From Kosakonia sp. SMBL-WEM22 (lineage in GTDB: Bacteria > Pseudomonadota > Gammaproteobacteria > Enterobacterales > Enterobacteriaceae): 64,000 nt of DNA. Where the stretch lies: NCBI RefSeq assembly GCF_014490785.1, contig NZ_CP051488.1, positions 4,402,001 through 4,466,000 on the forward strand, in the 5' to 3' direction. Under the pieces are notes generated by a model that was given only the letters and a program-made list of their open reading frames with translations, was not told the origin of the DNA and searched no databases. A program made the position numbers and the translations under genes. Positions 53,681 through 63,670 of the stretch are shown here, one piece after another (positions within the stretch are counted from its first letter, which is position 1; the number at the start of each line of letters is the position of its first letter).

Positions 53681-53696
53681 TGTGATCTAAATCACT
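53681..53696. promoter_or_regulatory. CRP-like operator in the aaeX-aaeR region
   Basis: TGTGA-TCTAAA-TCACT matches the CRP consensus TGTGA-N6-TCACA at nine of ten positions. It ends 18 bp before the aaeR ATG, so CRP would more likely repress aaeR or act at a distance on aaeX. A 7-bp inverted repeat, ATAGATA (53637-53643) with TATCTAT (53670-53676), lies nearby and may belong to an AaeR site. Confidence 0.55.
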
Positions 53697-53714
53697 TTTA
53701 AGTCAGAGTGAATA

Positions 53715-54638
53715 ATGGAACGTTTAAAACGCATGTCGGTGTTCGCCAAAGTGGTGGAACTGGGCTCCTTTACCGCCGCTGCCCGCCAGCTACAAATGAG
53801 CGTTTCATCCATCAGCCAGACCGTGGCGAAGCTGGAGGATGAGCTACAGGTTAAGCTGCTGAACCGCAGCACGCGCAGTATCGGGCTGACCGAAGCAGGA
53901 AAGATCTACTATCAGGGCTGTCGCAGGATGCTCCATGAGGTGCAGGATGTGCACGAGCAGCTCTACGCTTTTAACAATACCCCCATCGGCACGCTGCGCA
54001 TCGGTAGCTCTTCAACCATGGCGCAAAATGTGCTGGCAAAAATGACCGCCGAGATGCTGAAAGAGCACCCGGGTTTGTCGGTGAATCTGGTGACGGGCAT
54101 CCCCGCGCCGGATCTTATCGCCGACGGTCTGGATGTGGTGATCCGCGTTGGCGCGTTGCAGGACTCCAGCCTCTTCTCCCGCCGCCTTGGCACGATGCCG
54201 ATGGTGGTCTGCGCGGCCAAAAACTATCTCGCCCAGTACGGCACGCCGGAAAAACCTGCTGATATGGTGAACCACTCGTGGCTGGAGTACAGCGTACGTC
54301 CGGATAATGAGTTTGAGCTGGTGGCCCCGGAAGGGATCGCCACCCGCCTGATCCCACAGGGGCGGTTTGTCACCAACGATCCGATGACCTTAACCCGCTG
54401 GTTAACCGCCGGTGCCGGGATCGCTTATGTGCCGTTAATGTGGGTGATCGATGAGATCAACAGCGGCCAGCTTGAGATCCTGCTCCCGCGCTACCAGTCG
54501 GACCCGCGCCCGGTTTATGCGCTCTATACGCAAAAAGATAAGCTGCCGCTGAAAGTGCAGGTCTGTATCAACTATTTGACGGATTACTTTATCGGGGTGG
54601 CGAAGGTCTACCAGAGCATGCAGGGGCGCAGGGTGTGA
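53715..54638 (+). CDS. aaeR: LysR-type activator AaeR
   Basis: LysR-family regulator (307 aa; E. coli 309), N-terminal winged helix (about 1-60, FTAAARQLQMSVSSISQTV) and C-terminal effector domain. Activates aaeXAB in response to aromatic carboxylic acids. Divergent from aaeXAB, the usual LysR arrangement. Confidence 0.96.
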   Translation: MERLKRMSVFAKVVELGSFTAAARQLQMSVSSISQTVAKLEDELQVKLLNRSTRSIGLTEAGKIYYQGCRRMLHEVQDVHEQLYAFNNTPIGTLRIGSSSTMAQNVLAKMTAEMLKEHPGLSVNLVTGIPAPDLIADGLDVVIRVGALQDSSLFSRRLGTMPMVVCAAKNYLAQYGTPEKPADMVNHSWLEYSVRPDNEFELVAPEGIATRLIPQGRFVTNDPMTLTRWLTAGAGIAYVPLMWVIDEINSGQLEILLPRYQSDPRPVYALYTQKDKLPLKVQVCINYLTDYFIGVAKVYQSMQGRRV

Positions 54639-54643
54639 AAGCA

Positions 54644-54672
54644 TTCACCCTCTCTGCGCGAAAGAGGGTGAA
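54644..54672. other. stem-loop between convergent aaeR and tldD
   Basis: TTCACCCTCT-ctgcgcgaa-AGAGGGTGAA, a perfect 10-bp stem in the 43-bp gap, without a T-run on either side. It probably acts as a weak bidirectional terminator or 3'-end protector. Confidence 0.5.
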
Positions 54673-54681
54673 CAGTATAGC

Positions 54682-56127
54682 TTAGGCCGTGCCGCCAACG
54701 GTCAGGTTGTCGACCTTCAGCGTCGGTTGACCCACGCCAACCGGCAGGCTCTGCCCCTCTTTGCCGCAGACGCCAACGCCGTTATCAAGCTTCAGATCGT
54801 TGCCGACCATGGAGATTTGCTGCATCGCTTCGATGCCGGAGCCAATCAGGGTCGCGCCTTTAACCGGCCTGGTCACTTTGCCTTTTTCAATCAGGTACGC
54901 CTCGGAGGTGGAGAAGACGAACTTACCGGAGGTGATATCCACCTGGCCGCCGCCGAAGTTCGGCGCATAGATGCCGTACTCCACGGATTCAATAATCTCC
55001 TGCGGCGTTGATTTGCCCGCCAGCATATAGGTGTTGGTCATACGCGGCATCGGCAGATGGGCATACGACTCACGACGCCCGTTACCGGTCGGCTTCATGC
55101 CCATCAGACGCGCGTTCATCTTGTCCTGCATATAGCCTTTCAGCACGCCGTTTTCGATCAGCGTATTGTACTGGCCCGGCGTCCCCTCATCGTCGATGGC
55201 GACTGAACCACGGCGATCGGCGATAGTGCCGTCATCAACCACGGTGCAGAGCTCGGAGGCCACCAACTGGCCCATCTGGCCGCTGAACACGGAAGTACCG
55301 CGGCGGTTGAAATCCCCTTCCAGGCCGTGACCTACCGCCTCATGCAGCAGCACACCCGGCCAGCCCGCGCCCAGCACTACCGGCAGCGTGCCGGCAGGCG
55401 CGGCAATGGCGGAGAGGTTCACCAGCGCCATACGTACCGCTTCATGCGCCCAGGCGTCAGCGCGCACTTCGCCATCCACCTCTTGCAGGAACCAGTCGTA
55501 ACCGAAACGACCGCCGCCGCCGCTGGCACCGCGCTCGCGTTTACCCTCATCTTCAACCTGGACGCTAACAGAGAGACGTACCAGCGGACGCACATCCGCC
55601 GCCAGCGTGCCGTCCGTCGCCGCCACCAGAATCAGTTCATAGACGCCGGTCAGGCTGGCGGTCACTTCCTGCACGCGCTTATCGGCAGCGCGCGCCGCTT
55701 TATCGACGCGGCGCAGGATATCGAGCTTCTCTTCGCGGCTCATGCTCTGCAGCGGATCGATGCTGGTGTAGAGGCTGTGATGTTCGACCGCACCGAGGGT
55801 TTTGACTTTACCGTCGCCCTCTTCGCGGACGATGGTGCGCGCGGCCTGCGCGCTCTGCTCTAACGCCAGCAGGCTGATCTGGTCTGCATAAGCAAAACCG
55901 GTTTTCTCGCCGCTGATGGCGCGTACGCCCACGCCCTGGTCAATATTGTACGAACCATCTTTAATGATGCGGTCTTCTAAAACCCAGGATTCGTGATAGC
56001 TCGACTGGAAATAGAGGTCGCCGTAGTCAAGACGACGCGCGGTCAGTTGACCGAGAATGGCAAACAGATCCTGATGATTCAGGCCATTCGCTGCCAGCAG
56101 TTGTTCACTCACCAGATTAAGACTCAT
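54682..56127 (-). CDS. tldD: metalloprotease TldD
   Basis: TldD (481 aa) pairs with TldE/PmbA to form a zinc protease that degrades unfolded peptides and matures microcin B17 and CcdA-type substrates in E. coli. The HEAVGHGLEGD motif supplies the zinc ligands. A second ATG one codon upstream gives 482 aa; the E. coli length favours the inner one. pmbA is not in the window, as usual. Confidence 0.96.
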   Translation of the reverse strand: MSLNLVSEQLLAANGLNHQDLFAILGQLTARRLDYGDLYFQSSYHESWVLEDRIIKDGSYNIDQGVGVRAISGEKTGFAYADQISLLALEQSAQAARTIVREEGDGKVKTLGAVEHHSLYTSIDPLQSMSREEKLDILRRVDKAARAADKRVQEVTASLTGVYELILVAATDGTLAADVRPLVRLSVSVQVEDEGKRERGASGGGGRFGYDWFLQEVDGEVRADAWAHEAVRMALVNLSAIAAPAGTLPVVLGAGWPGVLLHEAVGHGLEGDFNRRGTSVFSGQMGQLVASELCTVVDDGTIADRRGSVAIDDEGTPGQYNTLIENGVLKGYMQDKMNARLMGMKPTGNGRRESYAHLPMPRMTNTYMLAGKSTPQEIIESVEYGIYAPNFGGGQVDITSGKFVFSTSEAYLIEKGKVTRPVKGATLIGSGIEAMQQISMVGNDLKLDNGVGVCGKEGQSLPVGVGQPTLKVDNLTVGGTA

Positions 56128-56211
56128 CATGTTTTCTCATCGTTGCCGCCACATCGGGCAATAAAAAAGTGCGATATAAGGAGCTTGAGGCAATTCGCTG
56201 ATGCCGTCAAA

Positions 56212-59200
56212 TCATTGCTTTTTGTCGGTGCGCGGCTGGCGCATCACTTCGTTGATCTGCGGTTGGTCTACCGGACCGGTAATGCGATAACGCAAAATGG
56301 AGACTTTATTCCACAGCGGACCCAGCACTTTACTGGCCGCGAACACCGCCGCGCCGACAATCGGGTTCACGGCAAACGCCGCCGCCACGCCAACGGTCGC
56401 GGAGATCTCCGGTGCCACCACCGCTTCAACATCAAGCTGGCGGCGCACCAGATCCACCGAGCCTTTCATCGCGATATCCGCTTCCAGGCCATCGACCAGC
56501 GTGTCATCGGTGTGCAGGACGCCATCTTTGATCCACGCCGTGCTGCGAATGGAGTCAAACCAGAAGCCTTCATTACTGAAGGTGTCACTGAAATCAAAGC
56601 GCAGCTTACGCAGCAGTGAATCGACGCTGAAGAGGCGCAGGATCTGCCCGGCATGACCGGTGCTGATATCGTCGATTTTGCCTTTACCGAGGCGCGTGCG
56701 CAGGATGCCGTTAAGGGACGCTTCCTGCGGCTGCCACGGCGCGCTGCGCCAGTGGAGGTCGTAATTGACGTTGAACGGCGCGTCGCGCACCGGCGTCGGC
56801 ACACCGAAGAAGCCCATCGCCGAATCGAGCTTGTCGCCGCGCAGGATCCCCTTAATGGACGTGCGCCCGCCGCCCGCGCGGTTCACCCACTCGCCGTCGG
56901 CGGTGAGGCGCGCGACGCCGCTGTCGACCAGACCATTTGCCAGCGTCAGCGTATCGCCTTTAATCGCAAAATCGCCCTCGATACGGCCATACTTTTGCCC
57001 CCACAGCCAGCACTCTTTACAGCGCAGTTGCAGATCGGGCCAGCCGCTGAAATCGATGCGCTGCTGTTCGCTAAAAAGCGTGGTTGGCGAAGAGATATCC
57101 TTCGTCTTCGCGGCGCTCGCCGGGTTGTAGTAGAGGTAACGAATATCGGCCTGCCACGGCGCGTTGTCACTGATCTTGAGCGTGGCGTTGAGCTCGCGGC
57201 CCTGCGCCTCAATAGTGGTGCCGGAAAACTGCGGCTGCGAGACGATGCTCAGGTTATTCCACTGCTGCCCGCCAAGCGTCAGCGCGGGCGTGCGCAGCGT
57301 AATGCGTGACGGTAGCGAAGCGCTGCTGCTGACATGGCTCGCTGCCCCCTGATTAACGAGCGCCAGCCACTGCGCGCCGTCCAACGGCGGCAGGTTTAGC
57401 TCCAGCCCGCTCTGCTCCGGCAGCGGCGGCGTAGTTTTACTCTCTGAGGTCCAGATGCCACGATCGAGCGCCAGCTTGCTGCCGAGCAGCCAGCGGCTGT
57501 TGAAGTGATTATCTGCGCCCGCATTGCCGGCCAGTTCAAAGCTGTGCAGGTTGCCGTTCACTTTTACCTTCACCGGCAGCGCATGGCCTGCCCGCTTTTC
57601 AAGCGGCGGCGGCAAGGTGCTGGCGATATTAGCCAGATCGCCTGCCAGGTTGACCTTATAGCTCGCCTCGCCACGGTAAGGCAGCGTCACGCCAACATCC
57701 CCTTTCCACGTCACGTTCCCGCGCAACGCATTATTAAGCTGCTCCGGCAGCACGCCGGTACGCGATGGCTGCCAGTTACCGTTGAGATTCACCGCTACCT
57801 CATAGGCTTTAGCGCCCTCGGTAGTGGTGAAATCGACGTTCAGCGGCTGATTAAACCAGGTGGCGGTCAGCGGCTCGCTCTTCAGGTTGCCATTCTCAAA
57901 GCTGAATTTGCCGTTAAGGTTTTTCAGCGTGCTGCTGATGGGCTTAATAAACAGCGAATTGTTCTTTAGCGCGACTTCGCCCTTAGCCAGCGTCATCTTG
58001 CCGTCGAGCGGGATATCAAGATGTAAGCGAGCACTCACATCGCCGTCAATTTGCAGCTCATCTAAGGCACTGCCGAGCGAGTCATGCAGAGGCGTTTCTT
58101 TAAAATAGGGGCCGACCGCTTTGCCCGGCCCGTTGATATCGGCATCAATGATCAGCTTCTCTTTGATGTAATCCGGGATGGCGGCAGCCAGATTACTGGC
58201 GGTCACGCCGCCGAGCATTACCTTATCGCTCTTCATCCATAAACCGTCATTGAGGAAGTCGAGGCTAATATTGAGATTTTGCAGCGCTGGCCAGTCCGGC
58301 TGGAAAGCAAAGGTGGCATTGCGCAGCGGCACCAGCACTTCGAACTGCCCTTCATTGTGCTTAAAGGGGAAGAGACTCGGGTTACCAGCGAAGACCAGCG
58401 TGGCGTTTTCCGTCTGCCCGGCTTTGATCGCGCCGCTGAGGTAATCCACCAGCGCTTTGCCCATCAGGTTTTCCGGGAAGTAACGCCACGCCTGCCCGGC
58501 GTCGGAGACGTTGATCCCGGCCAGAATGCTGAGCCACGGCTCCTGGCCTTCAGGTTGCAGATAACGGAAATCCCCGCGCGCGTGCAGCCCAGTGGCCTGC
58601 ACATCAATATTGCGCCCGTCCAGCTGGAAGCCCTGGTCACTCTTCTGCCAGTTGAGCGTAGCCAGCCCCTTTTCGATCTCCAGCGGCGCGCGAAAGACCG
58701 TCTCATACGGCATCCTGGCCCTGGAAATGTCGGCGGTTAAGCGCCCGTTTTCAACGCTCCCCTCAAGCGTACCGGCGAAGTGCTCCATACCGGGCAGCAG
58801 CTTCCACTGATGCCAGCTCAGATCCTGCCAGCGCGCCTGGAAGCGGCTCTTTTCCGGCGTTTTTAACGGAATGTCGACCGCCAGGCGCTCGAGTTTGCCC
58901 GCCGGTTGCAAGGTGTTCCAGATGTCATACATCGCCGGGGAAATCTTCTGCGCTATCGGCATCAACCCGTCGAGGCTGTTCAGTTCGAGGTTGGTGGCGC
59001 GAACGCGTAGCTCATCGCTCGCCTCTTTCGCTTCCCGCGCCGGGACCCAGGCGAAGCTGAGCGCCCCCTGCGACCAGGGCTTATCATCAATTGCAATACG
59101 TGTTACCGGCACGTCAAACTGCCAGCCCGCTTTCTGCCGGCTGATATGGGTGGTCAGGTTGTCGACGCTCAGGCGATGGGGGGTGTTATTCCCCAGCCAA

Positions 59201-60006
59201 CTGGCACCGCCTTTTTTCAGCCACACATCGCCGCTTTCAATTTCGCCTTTGTTGAGCGTCATCCACCCTTCAAGGCTGAAGCGGGCTGAGGTGAGCGCGA
59301 CCTTATCCTGCATCCATTGGCTGAGCCACGGTTTAACGTCAATATCATCGGCTTGTAGCCAGACGCGACCATTATTCAGCAGGCCGTTGTCATCGCGCAG
59401 ATCCATGCGCACCTGCATCACGCCATGCTGCCCGGTGAGGCTGGTGAGACTCACCTGCCCTTCGGCACGGTGACGATCGTCGCCGTTAAGCCAGGTAAGC
59501 TGCGGGATCGCCAGTTCGGCGCGTTGACCGGAAGGGGTTAAAAAACTGATGCGGCTGTCGCGCAGATCGAAGTGATCGAACTGGCGCAAAAAGAGATCGC
59601 TGATGCGATCTTTGCCGAGGGTATTACCCTCTTCGCTGCTCTCAAGCGGGGTGTTGCTGTTAACCGCGAGTTGGTAAAAGGTGAGATCGCGAAACTGCCA
59701 GCGCAGATGGAGCAGGCTCTGCCAGACATCGAGCGCCAAGGTAACGCGCTTTACCTCAACGCTGCCACCATCTTTCAGCGTGGCGTGAATATCGCGTACC
59801 TCCAGCTCCGGGCCGAAGGTTTGCCAGCGCGCCTGAAACTCGCTGGCCTTAATGGGAAGCCCAGTTTGTGCAGAGATGCGCGCCAGGATCGGCTCGCGCC
59901 ACTCATTAAGGTGGGGTAACACAAGGCGCAGCCCGCTTACCAGCAGCGCCGCGATAACGATCAGCGTCGCGCCTGTAAGCAGTAATATCCCCGGCAGTCG
60001 CCTCAC
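56212..60006 (-). CDS. yhdP: AsmA-like phospholipid transport protein YhdP
   Basis: Very large (1264 aa; E. coli 1266) inner-membrane anchored protein implicated with TamB and YdbH in phospholipid transport to the outer membrane. It has one N-terminal transmembrane helix (about 5-27), a long DUF3971 beta-rich groove, and a conserved AsmA-like C-terminal region ending near VSILRYRITGPVDQPQINEV. The GTG start (VRRLPGILLL) has AAGGAGAGAG upstream and fits the family; the longer open frame is not used. It complements the mla system encoded at 11.5-14.7 kb. Confidence 0.94.
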   Translation of the reverse strand: MRRLPGILLLTGATLIVIAALLVSGLRLVLPHLNEWREPILARISAQTGLPIKASEFQARWQTFGPELEVRDIHATLKDGGSVEVKRVTLALDVWQSLLHLRWQFRDLTFYQLAVNSNTPLESSEEGNTLGKDRISDLFLRQFDHFDLRDSRISFLTPSGQRAELAIPQLTWLNGDDRHRAEGQVSLTSLTGQHGVMQVRMDLRDDNGLLNNGRVWLQADDIDVKPWLSQWMQDKVALTSARFSLEGWMTLNKGEIESGDVWLKKGGASWLGNNTPHRLSVDNLTTHISRQKAGWQFDVPVTRIAIDDKPWSQGALSFAWVPAREAKEASDELRVRATNLELNSLDGLMPIAQKISPAMYDIWNTLQPAGKLERLAVDIPLKTPEKSRFQARWQDLSWHQWKLLPGMEHFAGTLEGSVENGRLTADISRARMPYETVFRAPLEIEKGLATLNWQKSDQGFQLDGRNIDVQATGLHARGDFRYLQPEGQEPWLSILAGINVSDAGQAWRYFPENLMGKALVDYLSGAIKAGQTENATLVFAGNPSLFPFKHNEGQFEVLVPLRNATFAFQPDWPALQNLNISLDFLNDGLWMKSDKVMLGGVTASNLAAAIPDYIKEKLIIDADINGPGKAVGPYFKETPLHDSLGSALDELQIDGDVSARLHLDIPLDGKMTLAKGEVALKNNSLFIKPISSTLKNLNGKFSFENGNLKSEPLTATWFNQPLNVDFTTTEGAKAYEVAVNLNGNWQPSRTGVLPEQLNNALRGNVTWKGDVGVTLPYRGEASYKVNLAGDLANIASTLPPPLEKRAGHALPVKVKVNGNLHSFELAGNAGADNHFNSRWLLGSKLALDRGIWTSESKTTPPLPEQSGLELNLPPLDGAQWLALVNQGAASHVSSSASLPSRITLRTPALTLGGQQWNNLSIVSQPQFSGTTIEAQGRELNATLKISDNAPWQADIRYLYYNPASAAKTKDISSPTTLFSEQQRIDFSGWPDLQLRCKECWLWGQKYGRIEGDFAIKGDTLTLANGLVDSGVARLTADGEWVNRAGGGRTSIKGILRGDKLDSAMGFFGVPTPVRDAPFNVNYDLHWRSAPWQPQEASLNGILRTRLGKGKIDDISTGHAGQILRLFSVDSLLRKLRFDFSDTFSNEGFWFDSIRSTAWIKDGVLHTDDTLVDGLEADIAMKGSVDLVRRQLDVEAVVAPEISATVGVAAAFAVNPIVGAAVFAASKVLGPLWNKVSILRYRITGPVDQPQINEVMRQPRTDKKQ

Positions 60007-60061
60007 GCCTCTCTCCTTGTCACACCAATCAGACCCGCTTGTTTCGCAGCATGGCTGCAAA

Positions 60062-61531
60062 CTACATCATGACTACGTCAAACTGCTCCTGATTATAGAG
60101 CGGCTCGATTTGCACTTTGACCTGCTTACCGACGAAGATCTCTACTTCCGCCAGCGCATGAGACTCTTCGCTCTTCAGCGCTTCCGCTACGGCCGGAGAG
60201 GCGTAGACCAGGAAGCGATCGGAGTCATAGGCATGATGCACACGCACGATTTCGCGCATGATTTCATAGCACACCGTTTCGACCGTCTTTACCGTGCCGC
60301 GCCCGTGACAGGTAGGACACTCGTTGCACAGCACATGTTCAACGCTTTCGCGGGTGCGTTTGCGGGTCATCTCCACCAGGCCAAGCTGGGAGAAACCGTT
60401 GATGCTGGTTTTCACCCGGTCTTTGCTCAGCGCCTGCTCCAGCGAGTGCAGCACGCGGCGGCGGTGATCCTCATTATTCATATCGATAAAGTCGATGATG
60501 ATAATGCCGCCGAGATTGCGCAGCCGCAGCTGGCGGGCAATCGCCTGGGTGGCTTCGATGTTGGTATTAAAAATGGTGTCGTCGAGATTGCGATGGCCGA
60601 CAAACGCGCCGGTGTTGATATCAACGGTGGTCATCGCTTCGGTTTGATCGATGATCAGGTAGCCGCCCGATTTTAGCTCGACTTTGCGCTCCAGCGCGCG
60701 CTGGATTTCGTTCTCGACATCAAAGAGGTCGAAGATCGGCTGGCGGCCGCTGTAGTGCTCAAGCTTACTGGTCATCTCCGGGATGTACTCTGCGGTAAAC
60801 TCCAGCAGCGCTTCAAAAGTCAGACGCGAATCGACGCGGATTCGGTCGAGATGGGCATCGGCGAAATCGCGCAGGACGCGCTGGGCTAAGGCCAGCTCGC
60901 CATAGAGTTTATAACGCGTCTGCTGGCGCTTTTTGCGCTCCATCACCTTCGTCCAGACACGCTTCAGGTAGGCCGCATCAGAGGCGAGATCCTCTTCACA
61001 AACCCCTTCGGCGGCGGTACGAATGATAAACCCGCCCTGCTCATCGCAGTAGCTCGCCACTACCTGTTTCAGGCGATCGCGCTCGGCTTCGCTCTCAATG
61101 CGCTGGGAGACGCCAACGTGGGCAGCGCCCGGCATAAAGACCAGGTAACGGGAGGGTAAAGTGATGTCAGTGGTGAGACGCGCGCCTTTGGTGCCGAGAG
61201 GATCTTTCACCACCTGCACCATCAGGTCCTGGCCCTGGCGCACGAGCTCAGAGATATCGCGCACGGTAAAGTTTTTCTGCTCTTCACCGGCAACGCATTC
61301 GGTGTGCGGCATAATGTCGGAGGCGTGTAGAAACGCCGCCTTTTCCAGACCAATATCTACAAAAGCCGCCTGCATACCCGGTAGCACCCGGCTGACCCGA
61401 CCTTTGTAGATATTGCCTACTATCCCGCGCCGTGCTTCGCGCTCGATGTGAATTTCCTGCAGGATGCCGCCATCAATATAGGCAACACGCGTTTCCGATG
61501 GTGTAACGTTGACCAGTAATTCAGCCGTCAT
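60062..61531 (-). CDS. rng: ribonuclease G
   Basis: Endoribonuclease (489 aa) that matures the 16S rRNA 5' end and degrades some mRNAs. It has an N-terminal S1 domain (about 39-125), catalytic aspartates in MTTVDINTG and IIIIDFIDM, and the zinc-link cysteines CPTC. It lacks the long C-terminal scaffold of RNase E. It overlaps the end of yhdE by 11 bp, and the inner ATG (MTAELLVN) matches E. coli. Confidence 0.97.
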   Translation of the reverse strand: MTAELLVNVTPSETRVAYIDGGILQEIHIEREARRGIVGNIYKGRVSRVLPGMQAAFVDIGLEKAAFLHASDIMPHTECVAGEEQKNFTVRDISELVRQGQDLMVQVVKDPLGTKGARLTTDITLPSRYLVFMPGAAHVGVSQRIESEAERDRLKQVVASYCDEQGGFIIRTAAEGVCEEDLASDAAYLKRVWTKVMERKKRQQTRYKLYGELALAQRVLRDFADAHLDRIRVDSRLTFEALLEFTAEYIPEMTSKLEHYSGRQPIFDLFDVENEIQRALERKVELKSGGYLIIDQTEAMTTVDINTGAFVGHRNLDDTIFNTNIEATQAIARQLRLRNLGGIIIIDFIDMNNEDHRRRVLHSLEQALSKDRVKTSINGFSQLGLVEMTRKRTRESVEHVLCNECPTCHGRGTVKTVETVCYEIMREIVRVHHAYDSDRFLVYASPAVAEALKSEESHALAEVEIFVGKQVKVQIEPLYNQEQFDVVMM

Positions 61532-62114
61532 GATTATCTCTTCCTTCACGCACTGCGTTGAAATTGCTCAGCAATTCAAAGGTTTCTACCAGCGGCAAGC
61601 CTACGACAGCGTGATAGCTCCCGTTAATTTTCCTGACAAAGCAGCCGCCCAGCCCCTGAATACCATACGCACCGGCTTTATCCAGCGGTTCCCCGCTCGC
61701 TACATAGTCGGCAATATCCTTTTCTGATAACGCTCTGAAGGTCACTTCGGTTTCCACCAGACACTCCAGCATCTGCTCACGGTCCGCAATAGCGACGGCG
61801 GTCATCACCTGGTGAGTCTGTCCGGAGAGTTGACGCAGCATTGTGGCAGCATGCGAGGAGTCTTGCGGTTTTTCAAGCACTTCACCATTTAATATGACAA
61901 TGGTGTCGGCACCCAGCACCGGCAGATCGCGCGATACCATCGCCACGCCCGCCAGCGCTTTTTCCCGCGCCAGTCGCGCCACGTACTGCATAGCGCTCTC
62001 GCCGGCCTGCCGCTGCTCCTCAATACCCGGAACAATACGCTCGAAAGAGATGCCAAGCTGCGTCAGCAATTCCTGACGGCGGGGAGAACCAGAAGCAAGC
62101 CAGATAGCTGTCAT
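61521..62114 (-). CDS. yhdE: Maf-family dTTP/UTP pyrophosphatase YhdE
   Basis: House-cleaning nucleotide pyrophosphatase (197 aa) preferring dTTP, UTP and modified forms. It has the Maf signature SGSPRRQELL at residue 8 and the catalytic Asp in LGADTIV. It lies 8 bp after mreD and overlaps rng by 11 bp, placing it in the mreBCD-yhdE-rng cluster. Confidence 0.95.
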   Translation of the reverse strand: MTAIWLASGSPRRQELLTQLGISFERIVPGIEEQRQAGESAMQYVARLAREKALAGVAMVSRDLPVLGADTIVILNGEVLEKPQDSSHAATMLRQLSGQTHQVMTAVAIADREQMLECLVETEVTFRALSEKDIADYVASGEPLDKAGAYGIQGLGGCFVRKINGSYHAVVGLPLVETFELLSNFNAVREGRDNHDG

Positions 62115-62122
62115 ATCAACCT

Positions 62123-62611
62123 TTATTGCACCGCAAACTGCTGACGGATCTTACGCATAAGCAGGAAGATCCACGGCCAGAGCACGCCATTAACCAGGCT
62201 GCTCCAGAAAATTTCTGGTTTGAACGAGACGTTGATCACCAAAAATTCGGCCCAGAAGACAATCACTTCTGTTGCCAGCGACAACAACATTACCACCAGC
62301 GCCTGTTGCCAGAGCGCCAGATTACGAAATAACTGAAATTTCAGTGCGACCAGATAGGCGACGATGCTCAGGGAGAGCGCCCGAACGCCGAGGGTGGACC
62401 CGCTAATGAGATCCAGTATGGCACCCATCGCGAAACCCGTACCGACATTTACGCGGTGCGGCAGGGCGAGGATCCAGTAGAGCAGAATCAGCAGCACCCA
62501 GTTTGGCCGGTAGACGATGATATCATCCGGCCAGGGCATGATTTGAAGCAATAGCGCAATGAAAAACGAGAGCCAGATGACCCAGCGCCCCTGGCTACGG
62601 TAACTTGCCAC
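62123..62611 (-). CDS. mreD: rod shape-determining protein MreD
   Basis: Inner-membrane elongasome protein (162 aa, five to six transmembrane helices) that works with MreC, RodA and PBP2. It starts with GTG; its first G is the last base of the mreC TAG stop, a 1-bp overlap that couples translation. Confidence 0.97.
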   Translation of the reverse strand: MASYRSQGRWVIWLSFFIALLLQIMPWPDDIIVYRPNWVLLILLYWILALPHRVNVGTGFAMGAILDLISGSTLGVRALSLSIVAYLVALKFQLFRNLALWQQALVVMLLSLATEVIVFWAEFLVINVSFKPEIFWSSLVNGVLWPWIFLLMRKIRQQFAVQ

Positions 62612-63609
62612 TACTGCCCTCCCGACGATTGTTGCGGCATCGGCTGCGTTAAACCGGTCGCCGGCGCGGGCATCGGTGCAGGCGGCCCCATGGTATCCGG
62701 AGAAGGCAACACCTGCGGCATCATCTGCAGCAGACGCTCGTTCGCCACGCGGTGAACATCTTCCGGCGTACGCGGGTTTGCGCCATTGCGATCGGAGCCC
62801 CAGAGCAGCAGCAGGTAACGTAAACGTTGCAGACCAGCGGTTGGACGCGCCTGAATCACCGTGTACGCACGCTGGGTATCGAGTTTCACCGACGAGACCA
62901 CCGCAACCGGATAGCCTTCCGGGAAACGCCCACCGAGGCCAGAGGTCACCAGCACATCACCCACACGAATGTCGGTATTGGCTGGCAGATGCTCAAGCTG
63001 GAGATCGTCAGTACAGCCGTTACCGGCAGCAATGACGCGGATATCGTTGCGCAGCACCTGGATCGGCAGCGCGTGGGTCGCGTCACAAATCAGCAGCACG
63101 CGGCTGGTCATTTTCGCAACCGCAATCACCTGGCCGACAACGCCTTTATCGCTGATTACCGGCTGGCCTTCGTAAACGCCATTGACGCTGCCTTTATCGA
63201 TAACCACCTGATCGCTGTAGGGATCGTTAACCGTTGAGATCACCTGGGTGACCATTTTTTGCTCATCCTGACGCAGCGGCGAGCCGAGCAGTTCGCGCAG
63301 CCGCGCGTTCTCCTGCTTGTACTGCCCTAACATCAGCAGCTCGCTGTTTTTCAGCAGCAGCTCCTGGCGCAGCGCCCGGTTTTCAAGCTCGAGCTGATCG
63401 CGCGAGGCCAGCGTTTGCGACACACTGTCTAATAATTCGCGGGGACCGTTAGAAATAAAATAGAAAGGGCTGACGGCCGTATCCATGTACGTCCGGATCT
63501 GGCTGAACGTACCGAGGCGGCTGTCGGCGATGATGACTCCAAGCGCCACCAAAACCGCCAGGAACAGGCGAATCTGCAGTGACGGGCCACGGCTAAAAAT
63601 TGGCTTCAT
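62611..63609 (-). CDS. mreC: rod shape-determining protein MreC
   Basis: Bitopic elongasome scaffold (332 aa) with one N-terminal transmembrane helix (about 12-28), a coiled coil (about 68-110) and a periplasmic double beta-barrel. The Pro/Gln-rich C-terminal tail is about 35 residues shorter than in E. coli K-12 (367 aa), a disordered region known to vary. A stem-loop separates it from mreB. Confidence 0.96.
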   Translation of the reverse strand: MKPIFSRGPSLQIRLFLAVLVALGVIIADSRLGTFSQIRTYMDTAVSPFYFISNGPRELLDSVSQTLASRDQLELENRALRQELLLKNSELLMLGQYKQENARLRELLGSPLRQDEQKMVTQVISTVNDPYSDQVVIDKGSVNGVYEGQPVISDKGVVGQVIAVAKMTSRVLLICDATHALPIQVLRNDIRVIAAGNGCTDDLQLEHLPANTDIRVGDVLVTSGLGGRFPEGYPVAVVSSVKLDTQRAYTVIQARPTAGLQRLRYLLLLWGSDRNGANPRTPEDVHRVANERLLQMMPQVLPSPDTMGPPAPMPAPATGLTQPMPQQSSGGQ

Positions 63610-63635
63610 AGGCTTTGCGTATTCTCAGGCCAGAC

Positions 63636-63662
63636 AGATACGGAGCGCGAGGCTCCGTATCT
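63636..63662 (-). other. stem-loop between mreB and mreC
   Basis: AGATACGGAGC-gcgag-GCTCCGTATCT, a perfect 11-bp stem 8 bp after the mreB stop. With no T-run it is more likely an mRNA 3'-end protector or weak attenuator that keeps mreB mRNA above mreCD. Confidence 0.6.
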
Positions 63663-63670
63663 GACGCGGA

